Shown here: in pieces, positions 11,163 to 22,126 of the stretch | How positions within the stretch are numbered: the first letter of the stretch is position 1 | How the letters are laid out: each line of letters begins with the position of its first letter | From: Cryptomeria japonica | Taxonomy: Eukaryota > Streptophyta > Pinopsida > Cupressales > Cupressaceae | Assembly (NCBI RefSeq): GCF_030272615.1 | Contig: NC_081405.1 | Location: forward strand, 654,242,920-654,306,919 | Length of the DNA stretch: 64,000 nt | Reading direction: 5' to 3' | Translations under genes and position numbers: made by a program | Notes under the pieces: generated by a model | The model's input: the letters and a program-made list of their open reading frames with translations, nothing else | Told to the model about the DNA's origin: nothing | Databases searched by the model: none

Positions 11163-14100
11163 TTATTCTTGATCCTCCACTTCTTGCACCATATACTTAT
11201 TTTTCCATTCATTAAACATGTCATCATTAGGACAAGAGTAACTAATAATTTTCTTCCTCAATTTATTTAATCTTTTCCAGGTATTCCTCAACTTCAGAAC
11301 TTTAGCTTCTAGAAAATTATAGTGTGACTTTATCTTTTCAATTTCCTAAATTGTTCTAATGAATACAGATGTATCATCTGAATTGATAACATCATTTATC
11401 CATTGAGATAAGTTATGGCCTAACTCACCAAGCCACACTTCTTCATCCTTTATTTTGCTAGCACTAACAAACCCTCCAGGAAATAAATCAAACTTTTGGT
11501 CCACATACTCTTTTTTGTACAGGTTTGCCTTTCTTTCTAGACTAGATCTCTCCTCTACCAACCTAGACATGCCCTTTACCGACTCATAAGTGGACTTAAT
11601 AATGGCATCAACATTATCCCCTTCATGAGATGAACACATAAGTTCCAAATCAACCTCTCTACCCATCCATTTATCCATAATTGGCTCCAGGGTAGCCTTG
11701 TCCTCCTTTAATGCCATCAACATGCTCAAAACTCTCTTCATATATATGTACATAATAGAAGCTCTCACCGTTTCAGCAAACTTCAAAATTGTGCCCCTAA
11801 TATTTTCCTCATATTTACTTGCAAATATGGCTTGATCCTACTTCAATTTTTCCATTTCATCTTGAACAGATTCAGTAGATTGGAAACTAGGATTTATAGG
11901 GGACAAGGGAAACTCAATAATTGGACTAGCAGATGAGCTTTAGTTGGGGAAGAGGCAATCATCAATGTAGAAGACTCGCCTTGATAGTGATGCCCTGCTA
12001 TTTGATTCTTCAATTTGGCAATTGTACTATCCCTCTAAGCTATTTCAGCTTTGGCTTCATTGTAGACTTTTAGGATTACCTTCAACTTAACCTAGAGATC
12101 ATCCTTTTCCTTGGCCTCTTTCTTAGCTACAACCATGTTGAATTTTGCTGATTCCAAAATTGTGCTAGCAGCCTCCACTACCCTTGTGTCTTTCACTATA
12201 CTCACAATCATGCCTCCCAGATAGCTGGATTCTGAGGTGTCCTTCCTCTTTTTACTCTCCTCCCTCCTTAGTGACCATGTGACTAAGGTAGCATGATCAT
12301 TACTATAAGTCACTCCTTCCAGGGGATTTGTTTCTTTCCTTACCCCTCAAGGACTAATGCATCTGCTATATCCCATTTAGGGAGAATCAAAACTCCCGCT
12401 TCTGCAATCATCCTCCTTCCCTACTCTGGGGTAATTGTCCCAAATTTTGTCAATATTTTTTGCTTTACATCTGCCTCAACTGCAGATGTATCTTTGTGAG
12501 GACATGCATTTTTCTCTTTCTCGCATCTTGCCTTGAACTGGTCTATATTCTTCCTCCAAAAAAACTGCAAGAAGGACCCTATTTTGATAAAACTATCATC
12601 TGCCAAAAACTCCTCACTAGCCTGCTTAATGAAAGGGTCCAACTCTTTACCTATAAATTCCTCTATAGTTAAATCCATTAGGGCACTTGCTAGTTCTTTA
12701 GGCATTCCTTCTTGCAACTCCTCATAAGTGAGCAATTTCCCCAAGACTTCCTAATTGCAATAGTTGCTCTACTACTACATGCTCATCCCCTATATGAGTT
12801 GGGGATTGGGAAGGAGAATACATGGGCTCATTTGTCTCCACTTCTACCCCAATCTTCTTCCTCTTAGGGGAATGAGGAATCTCAACCACATCGTGTAATG
12901 CCCTTTTTCCTTTTGAAGTAGAAGGCTCTTCCATTATTGGCATCAATACATTGTACTTTGACCTTTTCTGCAATGTATATTTTCCTTGGGAGATCATCTT
13001 GACATAGGAGGGGTTGGCTACAACCAGTTTGGCCTTTTCAGGATTGACTTTCATCACAACCTCCTTCTTCTCCTTCAGAGTTTGCATTAAATCCTCAAAA
13101 TAATCTACCAAAAACTTAATCTTTTCCCGAAAAGGGTGAAAACTAACCAAAGGATCATAATTGTTGTCAAAATAATGAATGAAATCCAAAATCTTCTTAA
13201 AAGCTAGCCATTTTTCCTTCCTAACTTTTTGCTCAGCCAAATTGAACTCATTCCTTATTAAATCCTCAGGGAAGTGAAACTGGTGTGCTTTACCTTTACA
13301 TATAACCCTCTTCTTGAACATACCATTAAAGAAATCCTCCAGATCAAAAAACCTTGCCACTGCAGTAGACAACCTGTATGGCTAAAATAAATCATCAAAA
13401 TGTGTCCAGCCACCCTTGGTGATTACAAATTGATGTGCTATGGTAACAGTTGGGAAAATTGTTCCTTTCCCCCTATTTGTCAATTCTGCTTCTTGAAAGC
13501 CTCCAATTTGCCTCAAGATCTCAGCAATTCCTATCTTCAATGGGACTTGATAGGGGAGAAAATATGGAGTTTCTCTAAAACCATAGACTCTAAATATAGT
13601 AGAGACACGGTATAAATATATATCACCCCAGTTGTGCACAATATTGATGCCTTCGACAAATTCTTTAGGCCTGAGGAATTCAAGGAGAGTTTTAGGAATC
13701 CTAGGGTTTTGTGAGCATAAGAGGATTCTAAGCCTAGATGCAAAACATCTATCAAACTTAAAATAACTCACATCTTCCCTATCCCAAGATAGAATTGTGC
13801 TCCATAATTGAATAGGCATCCCCTCTCCATCCTTTTCCTTGAGCAATTCCATTTCATCAACAAAATAGTCAGCACCTTTAAATAAAAGCATGTGCATAAG
13901 GAGAGAATACCATCCAAAGGGTCTATCCACCTTAGCATTCTTTATCCCTATCAATCCCTTATGAATGGCATCAGTGAGATAAGGTGCAAAATCAAAAGTC
14001 ACTGCCAAAGATGGGTTCAAAATCTATGCTATCATGAGCATATAATGGGTGGGCATAGTAGCTCCTGCATCTTCCCCAAAAAATTGACATAAGGACCAAT

Positions 14101-14725
14101 ACATCCCTTTAGCCCTCAAAGTAAAAAGGTTTAATGAGAAGGGTTCCATGGTGCTAGGGCCTACAACTGTCAATCCTCCTATTTTGGTGAAGAATTCTTT
14201 CAAGGGGCCATTTCTGAGGTGATTTTTTTGTCCCTCATAGACCTTCACCGATGTTTCAAAATTGATGGGCTCTAAATAAATTGATACCTCACTAAGTCTG
14301 AAAACTCTTCTGAACTCATCATCATTTATTTCAACTAGAGACCCACCATTTACATTCTTCACAGTCCTTCTATTTGGATCATAATTATTTGCAATTTGGG
14401 TTAGCAAGTCCACATCCATGAAAACCCTAGGGACTATAAGCTTCCCAACATCTAATTCCCACATGATATTCATTGGAGCAAGGGAATTTCTCTGACTGGA
14501 CCCCACTTTGAAGAGTCCCAAGCCTGATATTCCTATATATGAATCCCTTAACCAATTCCCTTTATCATATAAGCCATCACCAATTCTCAGACAGGAAGCT
14601 CTAGGCACCAATTCTTTAACTTTAGCTGATGCATTAGTGGACCTAGTTAATTGCTCTAAAAATTCATCACAAATGGCTCTCTCCTGGTAATTAACCTTCC
14701 CTATGAATTCTCCTCATGGTGTCAT
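11163..14725 (-). pseudogene. ORF3 of unit A: unknown protein of about 1,190 residues after integrase
   Basis: This continuous though stop-broken coding region has the same direction as pol. It starts at an ATG (14725) aligned with the clean ATG of the unit B copy (41817) and ends in TAA (11163) just before the LTR. Conserved blocks shared with B are GDGLYDKGNWLRDSYIGISG (about residue 50), EINDDEFRRVF (about 130), HNWGDIYLYRVSTIFRVYGF (about 375), MQTLKEKKE (about 548), and a Lys/Glu-rich C-terminal third including ERKANLYKKEY. No signal peptide, membrane span or catalytic motif is evident. I do not recognise the family. A distant relation to plant mobile domain proteins is possible but not shown. 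Stops such as those near 14021, 13379 and the fourth codon (TGA) break it. Confidence 0.65.
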
Positions 14726-15019
14726 CCCAGATGTACAATTATTTTGAATAAATCTCAAACAGATTCTTTGAGAAATCAAACACCCAGTGATACCAATCAA
14801 ATTGTAACTGTTAAGCAATTTGCAGAAACTTACTTGTTACTTGAAAAATTTTGCTCTGAGCACTAGTTCCTCTGCAAGATTCCTTGAATTCATGCCAAAG
14901 CTTCAACTGATGTGAAGATTATTATGGCAACCAAGCATTGATTAGAAACAATTAAGCCACATGCTTGGGCAATTAATTCGTAATTGGATTCAAAAAATGG
15001 CTCCAACGGACCACTGAAA

Positions 15020-16040
15020 TTTTCTAAGTGTTTTGCCTTTTCAATGTTTCATGAAGAGTAAACTTCATGCATCTTTTCATTGCAAAACAATGCTCATCAT
15101 TATATCATGCAAGATGTGCACTTTACTTACCTTACCTGAGTCATCCTTCCTTAGAAATGAGCCCCACCATCCTTTCGCCATTTCACGAAGACTAAACTTC
15201 GCACATCTTCGCCATGCGAAGCACTGCGCATTGTCAGATCAACACCTAACCACTAGAACTTTATCCTTCACCGTGATTGCTTGTCTTTACAATAGACTAG
15301 GACCGCCACTGCTAGCGGTTTTTTGCTGTTTCATGAAAGGTAAACATCTTGCACCTTCGCAATGTGAAACAGCATGCAGCGTTAGATCAACTTCAAGTTT
15401 CTCGGCCTTTAGTTTTTTTAGCCTTTAAAGTGGGCCCTCTGCGCAAATCCACTTGTCTGCAAACCTCTGGCAAGTATCTTCCACTTGGCTGTCACTTACT
15501 CACCCAAAAAATCTATGGGTCTCCACATCTAAACCACCAAGTGTCTCACTACACCATGAATTTCACCAACACCGCCACTTTATCAAATGGACGAATCTGG
15601 AAATCCATTTGGAACCACATGTCCCATTTACAAATCACCTTCTTTCTTGGTCACACATCCAACTGTATTGCCACCTAATCAACCACGTAACAGCTAGGTC
15701 AGTTTTGTTGTTTCGTGAAGGATAAACATCATGTTACTTCACATTGCAAAATAATGTGCGATGTCCAATCAACTTCAAGTTGATTGGTCTTTAACTCAGG
15801 AACCACTTACCTATCGGGCCCATCACCTTTTCACTATTTTGTGAAGAGTAAACATGTTGTATCTCTTCATTGCAAAAGAGCACCAACCATTAGATCATAT
15901 CGAAGATTCTCAACCTTTAAAAACTGGAAACCACTTACCTACTGGGCCCACCACCTTTTCGCTATTTTGCTAAGAATAAACTTCACACATCTTTTCATTG
16001 TGAAAGAGCGCCAATCGTTGGATCAATAAGAAGATGCACG
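15020..16040 (-). repeat. Degenerate tandem repeats with hairpin motifs between integrase and ORF3 (unit A)
   Basis: About six diverged units, roughly 100-190 bp apart, carry the pattern TTTCGTGAAG-GTAAAC, then CATCTTTTCATTGCGAAA, then a TTGGATCAA-type phrase and CACTTACC-GGGCCCA. In each, a TTTCRTGAA start and an AATGYGAAA end can pair as a short hairpin. Good units begin near 15038, 15175, 15328, 15708, 15830 and 15955. The equivalent place in unit B has the same pattern. Tandem repeats downstream of pol are known for Tat/Ogre elements. A role as ORF3 leader or promoter is speculation. Confidence 0.55.
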
Positions 16041-16503
16041 AGTGTTACAACACCTGATAAAATGAAATAAAACCTAGGCAATAGGCATAAATTAAAGAGA
16101 ATGTTATATCCCGCCTAGGCAAAGACCTCAAAAGGGACCCCTTTTCTAACGATGGACCGACCCTTTGACATAAGTGGAAAAAGGTAACAAGAAAAAAGAA
16201 CCCAGGGCTTACAATATTGAAAAAGGGTGAATTTGGAAAAACCCTAAACCCTTAGATTAATAACCCTTAGGAGTAGAAAGAAACCATGAAAGCCCAAAAT
16301 TAAGGGGATTGAAAAGAAAAATCACCCAAAATTCTAAAAAGCGATAATAGCGGCTCTGATTGGAGATGGTTGGATGCGAGACCAACATAAGAACACAGAA
16401 AAATCTTGAAAGAAGACCAAAAGAAACAAGCCCAAAAAACCAACTGAAGCAAACCTAAATATGTACAAACTACAACCTATTGTGCATGGACTTGTAATAA
16501 AAC
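16041..16503. other. Non-coding spacer after integrase (unit A)
   Basis: This is purine-rich sequence lying between the repeat array and the end of the integrase frame. It is also present in unit B (about 43390-43840), where the phrase GCGGCTCTGA/ATCGGCTCTGACT and the downstream ACAAGCCCAAAA are shared. I see no gene. It may be 3' untranslated sequence of gag-pol. Confidence 0.35.
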
Positions 16504-17600
16504 TTACAAGAAGTAATACTTCAGGAATTGTCCATGCACTGGAAATTCTTGTACCTCACCATTCATTTTTTGCAAGAAGTATGAGTCTTTTCCATTAATA
16601 TCATAGACAATAAAAGGGCCTATCCACAGTGACTTAGATTTTTTTTGCTTGCCCTTATCTTGTCCTCTTGCATTCCATTGAAGAACCATGTCACCAATTT
16701 GAAACTTCCTTGATGTGGTTCTTTTGTCAAAAAGATACATGGACTACAACTGAATCTTCAAGTTTCTTTTATGAGCCAGAGTCCTGATTTCTTCCACTTC
16801 CACCATCTGAACCATTCTGTCTTACATGGGTTCTAACAACTCCAACTCCTCAGCTTGTAGGAACTTATATATAGGGAGAAGGTTATTGAATGGTACCCTA
16901 GTTTGTGTACCATAGACCAATTCAATCGGTGATACATCGATTGCTTTCTTAATAGTAATCATGTCTGCCCATAAGGCCAATTTTAGTTTATGATCCCAAG
17001 ACCATTTATTCTCCTCAAGAATTTTCTTGATAATATTCAAAAGGCTTTTATTGTTGGATTGTGCCTATCCATTGCCTTGTGGATGGTATGGTGAAGAATA
17101 AGACATGATTATTCCATGGCTAGTACAAAATTCAGTGAATTCCTCTGATCTAAAACTCATGGCATTATCCATTATTAGTTTCACAGGAACACCAAATCGT
17201 GTTATGACATTATCCATCAAAAATTTAATGACAACTTTACTAGTAGCTCTTTTAGTAGGTATAGCCTCAATCCACTTAGTAAAGTAATCAGTGGCCACTA
17301 TGATCCATTTATGACCTCTTCCTGACTTCTCAGTTATCTCCCCAATAAAATCAATGCCCCACTGGACAAAAGGGGCTTCCACTGTAACTGGGTTAAGGGG
17401 AAAAAATCCTTCATACTTTAACTTGGAAGAGAATTTCTGGCATGGGTCACACCTTTGAACATGCTCATGGACATCTTTGAACAAAGTGGGCCAATAGTAT
17501 CCAGCCTAAACTATTTTGTCGGTTGTGGTCTTGGCCGAGTAATGGCCTCCACATACTCCATTATGCATCTCAATGAGCATCCTTCGAGTTTGGGACTTAT
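16504..17600 (-). pseudogene. Integrase domain, unit A
   Basis: The order on the minus strand is an HHCC zinc module (around 17570-17440, ending VQRCDPCQKF), the DDE core (WGIDFIGEI, then LIMDNAMSFRSEEF), and the C-terminal module with SLWIGPFIVYDINGKDSYFL. The third catalytic residue is missing: after PYHPQGNG and a TAG, the expected Glu is CAA (Gln), near 17067. TAG or TAA stops occur near 17500, 17058 and 16820. Integrase inserts the cDNA into the genome; this copy cannot be active. Frame 17484-16504 is otherwise continuous. Confidence 0.8.
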
Positions 17601-17935
17601 CTAAGCACACCAGCCATGCCCCACTATAGATCACCTTGAATAAGGACATACTTTTGAGACTTTAGTTTCAATGTCCTTCTCTGATTAGGAGTCATTCCCT
17701 CTGGGTAAGTTGCATCCCTCAGAAAATGTACTACTTATGAGTACCAAGGTTGTGTCTCAATACTTGTGACAAGGACATTCTCAATTTCAACATTGTTAAC
17801 TTCAACATCAAGGAAATTTGATTTAGCCATCAACTTAGCAAGGCCTAATCCTCTTACTAATTTGGTAATCTTGATTTCTAAATCAAACTCTTGAATCTGA
17901 GTTATCCACCTGCACCTTTTTCCAGTGACCTCGGA

Positions 17936-19110
17936 CTAAGATAAGATGTCCTTAACAATCGCATGTGGGACATAAGCAACTATTTGTGCATTTACAAGAT
18001 ATGGCCTAAATGCCTTTACAACTTTAACTAAGGCATATGCTTTCTTTTCCATGATTTCATATTTCAGCTCTGCAGCTTGTAAATATTTGCTATAAAAAGC
18101 AATAGGGTGTTCATATCCCTCAGCATCCTTTTGAAGCAAGATTGTTACCACTGTGTGATAGGGAGCAAAAGAGAATAATGAAAAGGGCTTACTATAATCA
18201 AGGGCCTTTAACACTGGTGCCTCCTGAATAGCCTTTTTAACTTTATCAAAAGCTTTTTCAGCTTCTTCATCCCAAGAAAACTTTGCATCTTTCTTAAGCA
18301 ACTTAACAACATGTTTACCTATTTCAACAAATTTAGCAATGAATCGTCTGACAAAATTTATCTTGCCCAAGAAAGACTAAAATTCCTTTGACATTATTTG
18401 GCTCAGGTACATTGTTTATTCCTTTGATCCTTTCAGGTTCTATTCTAACCCCTTCCTTGGAGACAATATTCCCAAGAAACTTCCCTTTAGTGACTGCAAA
18501 ATGACACTTTTTTGGATTTAGAGAAACACCAAACTCCAGAGCTTTGCTGAAAACTTTTTCTAGGTGACCGCAGTGGTCATCCACCCTTTTAGAGAAACAT
18601 GTTAAATCATCCTGATACACAACCATGATGATCTTGATAAATTCCTTGAAAGCTACATCCATTGATCTTTGAAAAGTAGCTCCATCTTTTTTAGACCAAA
18701 TGGCATTCTCACATATACATTCGTCCCCCAAGGGGTGGTAAAAGCAATCTTAAACTATCTTTTACCAAAACCTGATTATATCCCAAGAATCCATCCATCA
18801 TAGACAATAGATCACAGCCAGTTACTCTTTGCAACATTGCCTCCATATTGGGGGAAGAATAGTTGTCTTTCAAAGAGGCAACATTTAAGTTTCTAAAATC
18901 AACACAAAGCCTTATGTTCCCATTCTTTTTTCTAACAAGGACTAAATTGGACACCCATGAAGAATGTCTTATAGGTTTAATAATCCCCCCCTTCTCAACG
19001 TGATTAATTCTTGTTGCATCTTAGTTTCCAAAAGGGGGTTGATAGGTCTTTGCTTTTGTCGAAAAGGCTTAGCATCTGAATGCAGAGGAAATTTCATGTT
19101 GAAATAGGTC
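17936..19110 (-). pseudogene. Reverse transcriptase and degenerate gypsy RNase H, unit A
   Basis: RT blocks are visible: RLCVDFRNLNVASLKDNYSS, LLSMMDGFLGYNQ, the catalytic MVVYQDDLTCFSK (YQDD, near 18610), and GVSLNPKKCHF. A frameshift near 18745 and a second near 18375 split the domain into three frames. The following RNase H has SLFSFAPYHTV where the catalytic tDAS motif should be, so its first Asp is absent, as in unit B. The end at 17936 is a TAG shared with unit B. RT copies the element RNA; the RNase H remnant probably acts only as a connection domain. Confidence 0.8.
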
Positions 19111-19166
19111 CTGTCTATACGCCTTTAGGTCCTCATAAGACCAAGAAAAAACATGTTTGTATTTTC

Positions 19167-20510
19167 TTAATAAATTAATAAGGTTGGTCTTAATATGGGG
19201 AGAAAGGCTCTTCCAATATATACTAATTTAGGGAATGATTGAGTCCTCAAGTTCACCTCCTCCAACTCTTCTAACTTGGTGGTTGACTGTTGATGCAAAT
19301 GACTATCACTATGACTGAACATACCTTCTAATTCTACCAACCCTTTGGGAATTTCATTAGTTTCCAACTAGAGCATGTCACTTCCAAACACTGTTTCTCT
19401 ATTATCCACCACTTCTACTAATGCATTGCAATCAATTTTATGTCCATCATAATCATCAATGCACTGTATGAATCTAAGAATATCTTCATCATCTACAAAT
19501 ACTTGCCAGTTATATACATTATTAGGAATAATGGGCCTATCTTTTATCTCAACTATAGACATACCAGTTAATGTTACATCATCATTCTTTAATGCAACAT
19601 TAGCTAAAAAATCAGCCATGATGTTCTTTGATCTTTCTATCTAGTTGATAGAAAATGCACAAAAATGCTCAATCACATCCCAAACAGCATGTTTATATAT
19701 TTTCAAACGATCATTTTTGGATGCATATTTAGACCTTATCTGAGAGACCACCAACTATCAATCCCCAAATACTTTTAATAACTGAATGTCATGTTTCTTA
19801 GCAATATCCAGTCTCAATAACAAGACCTTGTATTCAACTGTGTTGTTTTTACATTTGAAAGCCAATAGAAAAGAATACTTGAAAGTTATACCTGATGGAG
19901 ACACAAAAAGCACTCTTGCTCTAGACCCTTCTTTCGAGCAAGCTCCATCAAAATACATATGCCACAAACCTTCTTGTTGAGATTCCAATTCGTTGACAAT
20001 GGGGTTAGTATTTTTCAATTCAGGTTGAACTGGTTGTACTATGAGATTGTCAAGGTCCACATCAATCATACAATTCAACATATCAGGGTCTATCTTCTAA
20101 ATTACCCTAGGAGCATGTGGTTATCTGTATAACTTAACCAGGCTTCCATTCATTGGGATCGTTGCATATGAAAGATCTAATTGCACATTTCCTCCCACTA
20201 CTACAGCCCATTATCTGGATAACAGCATGTCATAATGGGGTTTTGTGTCAGTTAATATGACATCCATCTTGTAAGTTGCTTCAGGAAATGTTGCTATCTT
20301 TACCTCCACATCCTTCATTGTACCTACCATGGGTACTTCTCTATTGTCCATAGCATAACATTTCCCATACATAGTACTTACTGATAATCCCAATTCTTTC
20401 ATGACACCATATGCCATCACATTTGTAGTAGAACCAGAGTCTATCATACAATTTTTGATTAGCCTATTATTGACTAATAAAGTCACATAAAATGGATCTA
20501 CCTAAGAAGG
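19167..20510 (-). pseudogene. Protease and second-type RNase H (aRNH) placed before RT, unit A
   Basis: One frame carries an aspartic protease at about 20486-20211 (NCMIDSGSTTNVMAYGVMKE with the DSG triad, ending HYDMLLSR). It then carries a complete RNase H-like domain at about 20000-19620 with YFDGACSKEGSRA (first Asp), NNTVEYK (Glu) and VFGD (Asp), followed by a linker to RT. Stops at about 20208 (TAA), 20094, 19755 (TGA TAG), 19641 and 19368 break it but do not change frame. The YFDG...SGAG style matches the additional RNase H of Tat elements, which normally follows the gypsy RNase H. Here it precedes RT in both copies. Confidence 0.75.
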
Positions 20511-20771
20511 TTCTTGAGTAATTGTTGTTCTGACATATATTTCTGGATTTTGTGGCTCCTAATCCTTTCTATCCTTCTCGGTATCTACAAGTGAAGATGC
20601 ATTATTATCTAATATATTAAAAAATAAAGAAAGCGAAGCTTCTTTGTGCTCTTTTAGTTTCAACAGTTCTTCCAATGGCACTGTAACTTTCATTTGGGTT
20701 AAAGCCTGAGTCATATCAAATGTGGAGTTAATGACTGACTCAGTATGTGCTTTAACCTTTTCTATTTTTGG

Positions 20772-22100
20772 CTAGCTGGCCTTTTTAGCTGCAGCAACCC
20801 CTTGCAAAGTGCCAATAGTATTGTTATCTGCATCCTTTGCCATATTTTTGGATCTATCTTCTTTTGCAAGATCATCTTTGGGTGAAGCGTTATTATCTGC
20901 CATCTTTTTCTGAGACGCTTCTTTCATGAACATAGAAGCAGGCTCCCCACAATCTCCATCCCTATTGTTGCTTCTCAAATTGTAGTTATGTTTTGCTTTG
21001 GCTATAGCAACCTTAGTGATATTTTTGACCTCTTCTTCACTGGGCCTTTTGAGATGAACTTCTTCATCCTCAATTGTCACCACATTCAAAGTGGGATGCT
21101 AGTCAATTGTTAGGTGACCTTGATAATCCTCATTGTCACTCAGTACATCATACCCACTAGCTTTAATTTTTGAGGACTCATCATCACTTTCGATAATGGT
21201 TTCAAACATATTGACAATAGGCCTATCCTCATTCTGGTATCTCAACTCACCATCACCTTTCATACATTCATTTAATGCCTGGGCCACAACACACTGATAA
21301 GGAGAATGTGGTCCATCACAAGCTGTACACCAGGGAGTATTTTCCATATTATGCACATTCCCTCCTTTCAAGGGATCAAGTGTATCTTAGTTATGTGTAT
21401 TCTTGGGCTTATCTTGGACATGTTTACCATCCTTCCAAGTGGTGTTGTATGGCATACCATGTAGTCTAGGAGGCCTGTCTTGCCAATTGTAATGAGGTTT
21501 GTCATTTTTACTCACTTTGGTAGTAAGATCTTTCATGGCAATCACAAGCTTTTCAATCTTATCCTCTTCCTTAGGAGCTTTATTTTGTTGAGGCTTTGGC
21601 TCTTGCCACATTCTACCATCATTCCTCCTTCTGACCTTCCCAGATGCTTTCCTATACTTTCTACATTTATAGCAATTCTAAAAGAATCTCTTAAGCTATG
21701 TGGGTTTTTATCCTTGAGGATATAAGCCATTTTAGGATCAAAAGCATTGTAATAAATAAGTAAACACACATTCTCATCTAACCTCATTATTTGGAAGAGT
21801 CTATGCATTGCCTTCTGAAACCTTGCATTGAAGTCTGTAACAACTTCATTATTAGACTTCTTGATATTGTTGAATTCATTTACCATAAAAATAACATTGG
21901 TTTTATCACCATATTTCTCTTGGAAGCAATTTTTAAACTCTTCCTCAGAACTGATGCTATTTATAGGTAAGCCTTTGTACAAATCCCTTGCATCATCCAC
22001 CAGAGACTATACAAACAATTTCATGATAACATCTTCGTTGACAATCTCATAATCATTTATCATATCACCAAAAGATTTTAAATGCTCCTCTGCACTTATG
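20772..22100 (-). pseudogene. Gag capsid and zinc-knuckle region, unit A
   Basis: The capsid part (about 22050-21620) has DDARDLYKGLPINSI, FQEKYGDKTNVIFMVNEFNN and SDFNARF-type phrases of gypsy Gag. A frameshift near 21640 moves the frame. A variant zinc knuckle follows (about 21335-21295), WCTACDGPHSPYQC, spaced C-X2-C-X3-H-X4-C instead of the usual X4. A low-complexity acidic/basic linker runs to the protease. Gag packages the element RNA. Unit B has the same region in one frame. Confidence 0.75.
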
Positions 22101-22126
22101 GCATTGTTACCAGTAAATTTCTAAAG

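Noticed and set aside
15020-16040. CRISPR-like array or tRNA cluster
   Set aside because: Repeats are long, diverged and without uniform spacers. No cloverleaf could be drawn, and the context is a plant retroelement.
16240-16260. Telomere-like CCCTAAA words
   Set aside because: Only isolated one- or two-copy matches occur here and near 3305; there is no array.
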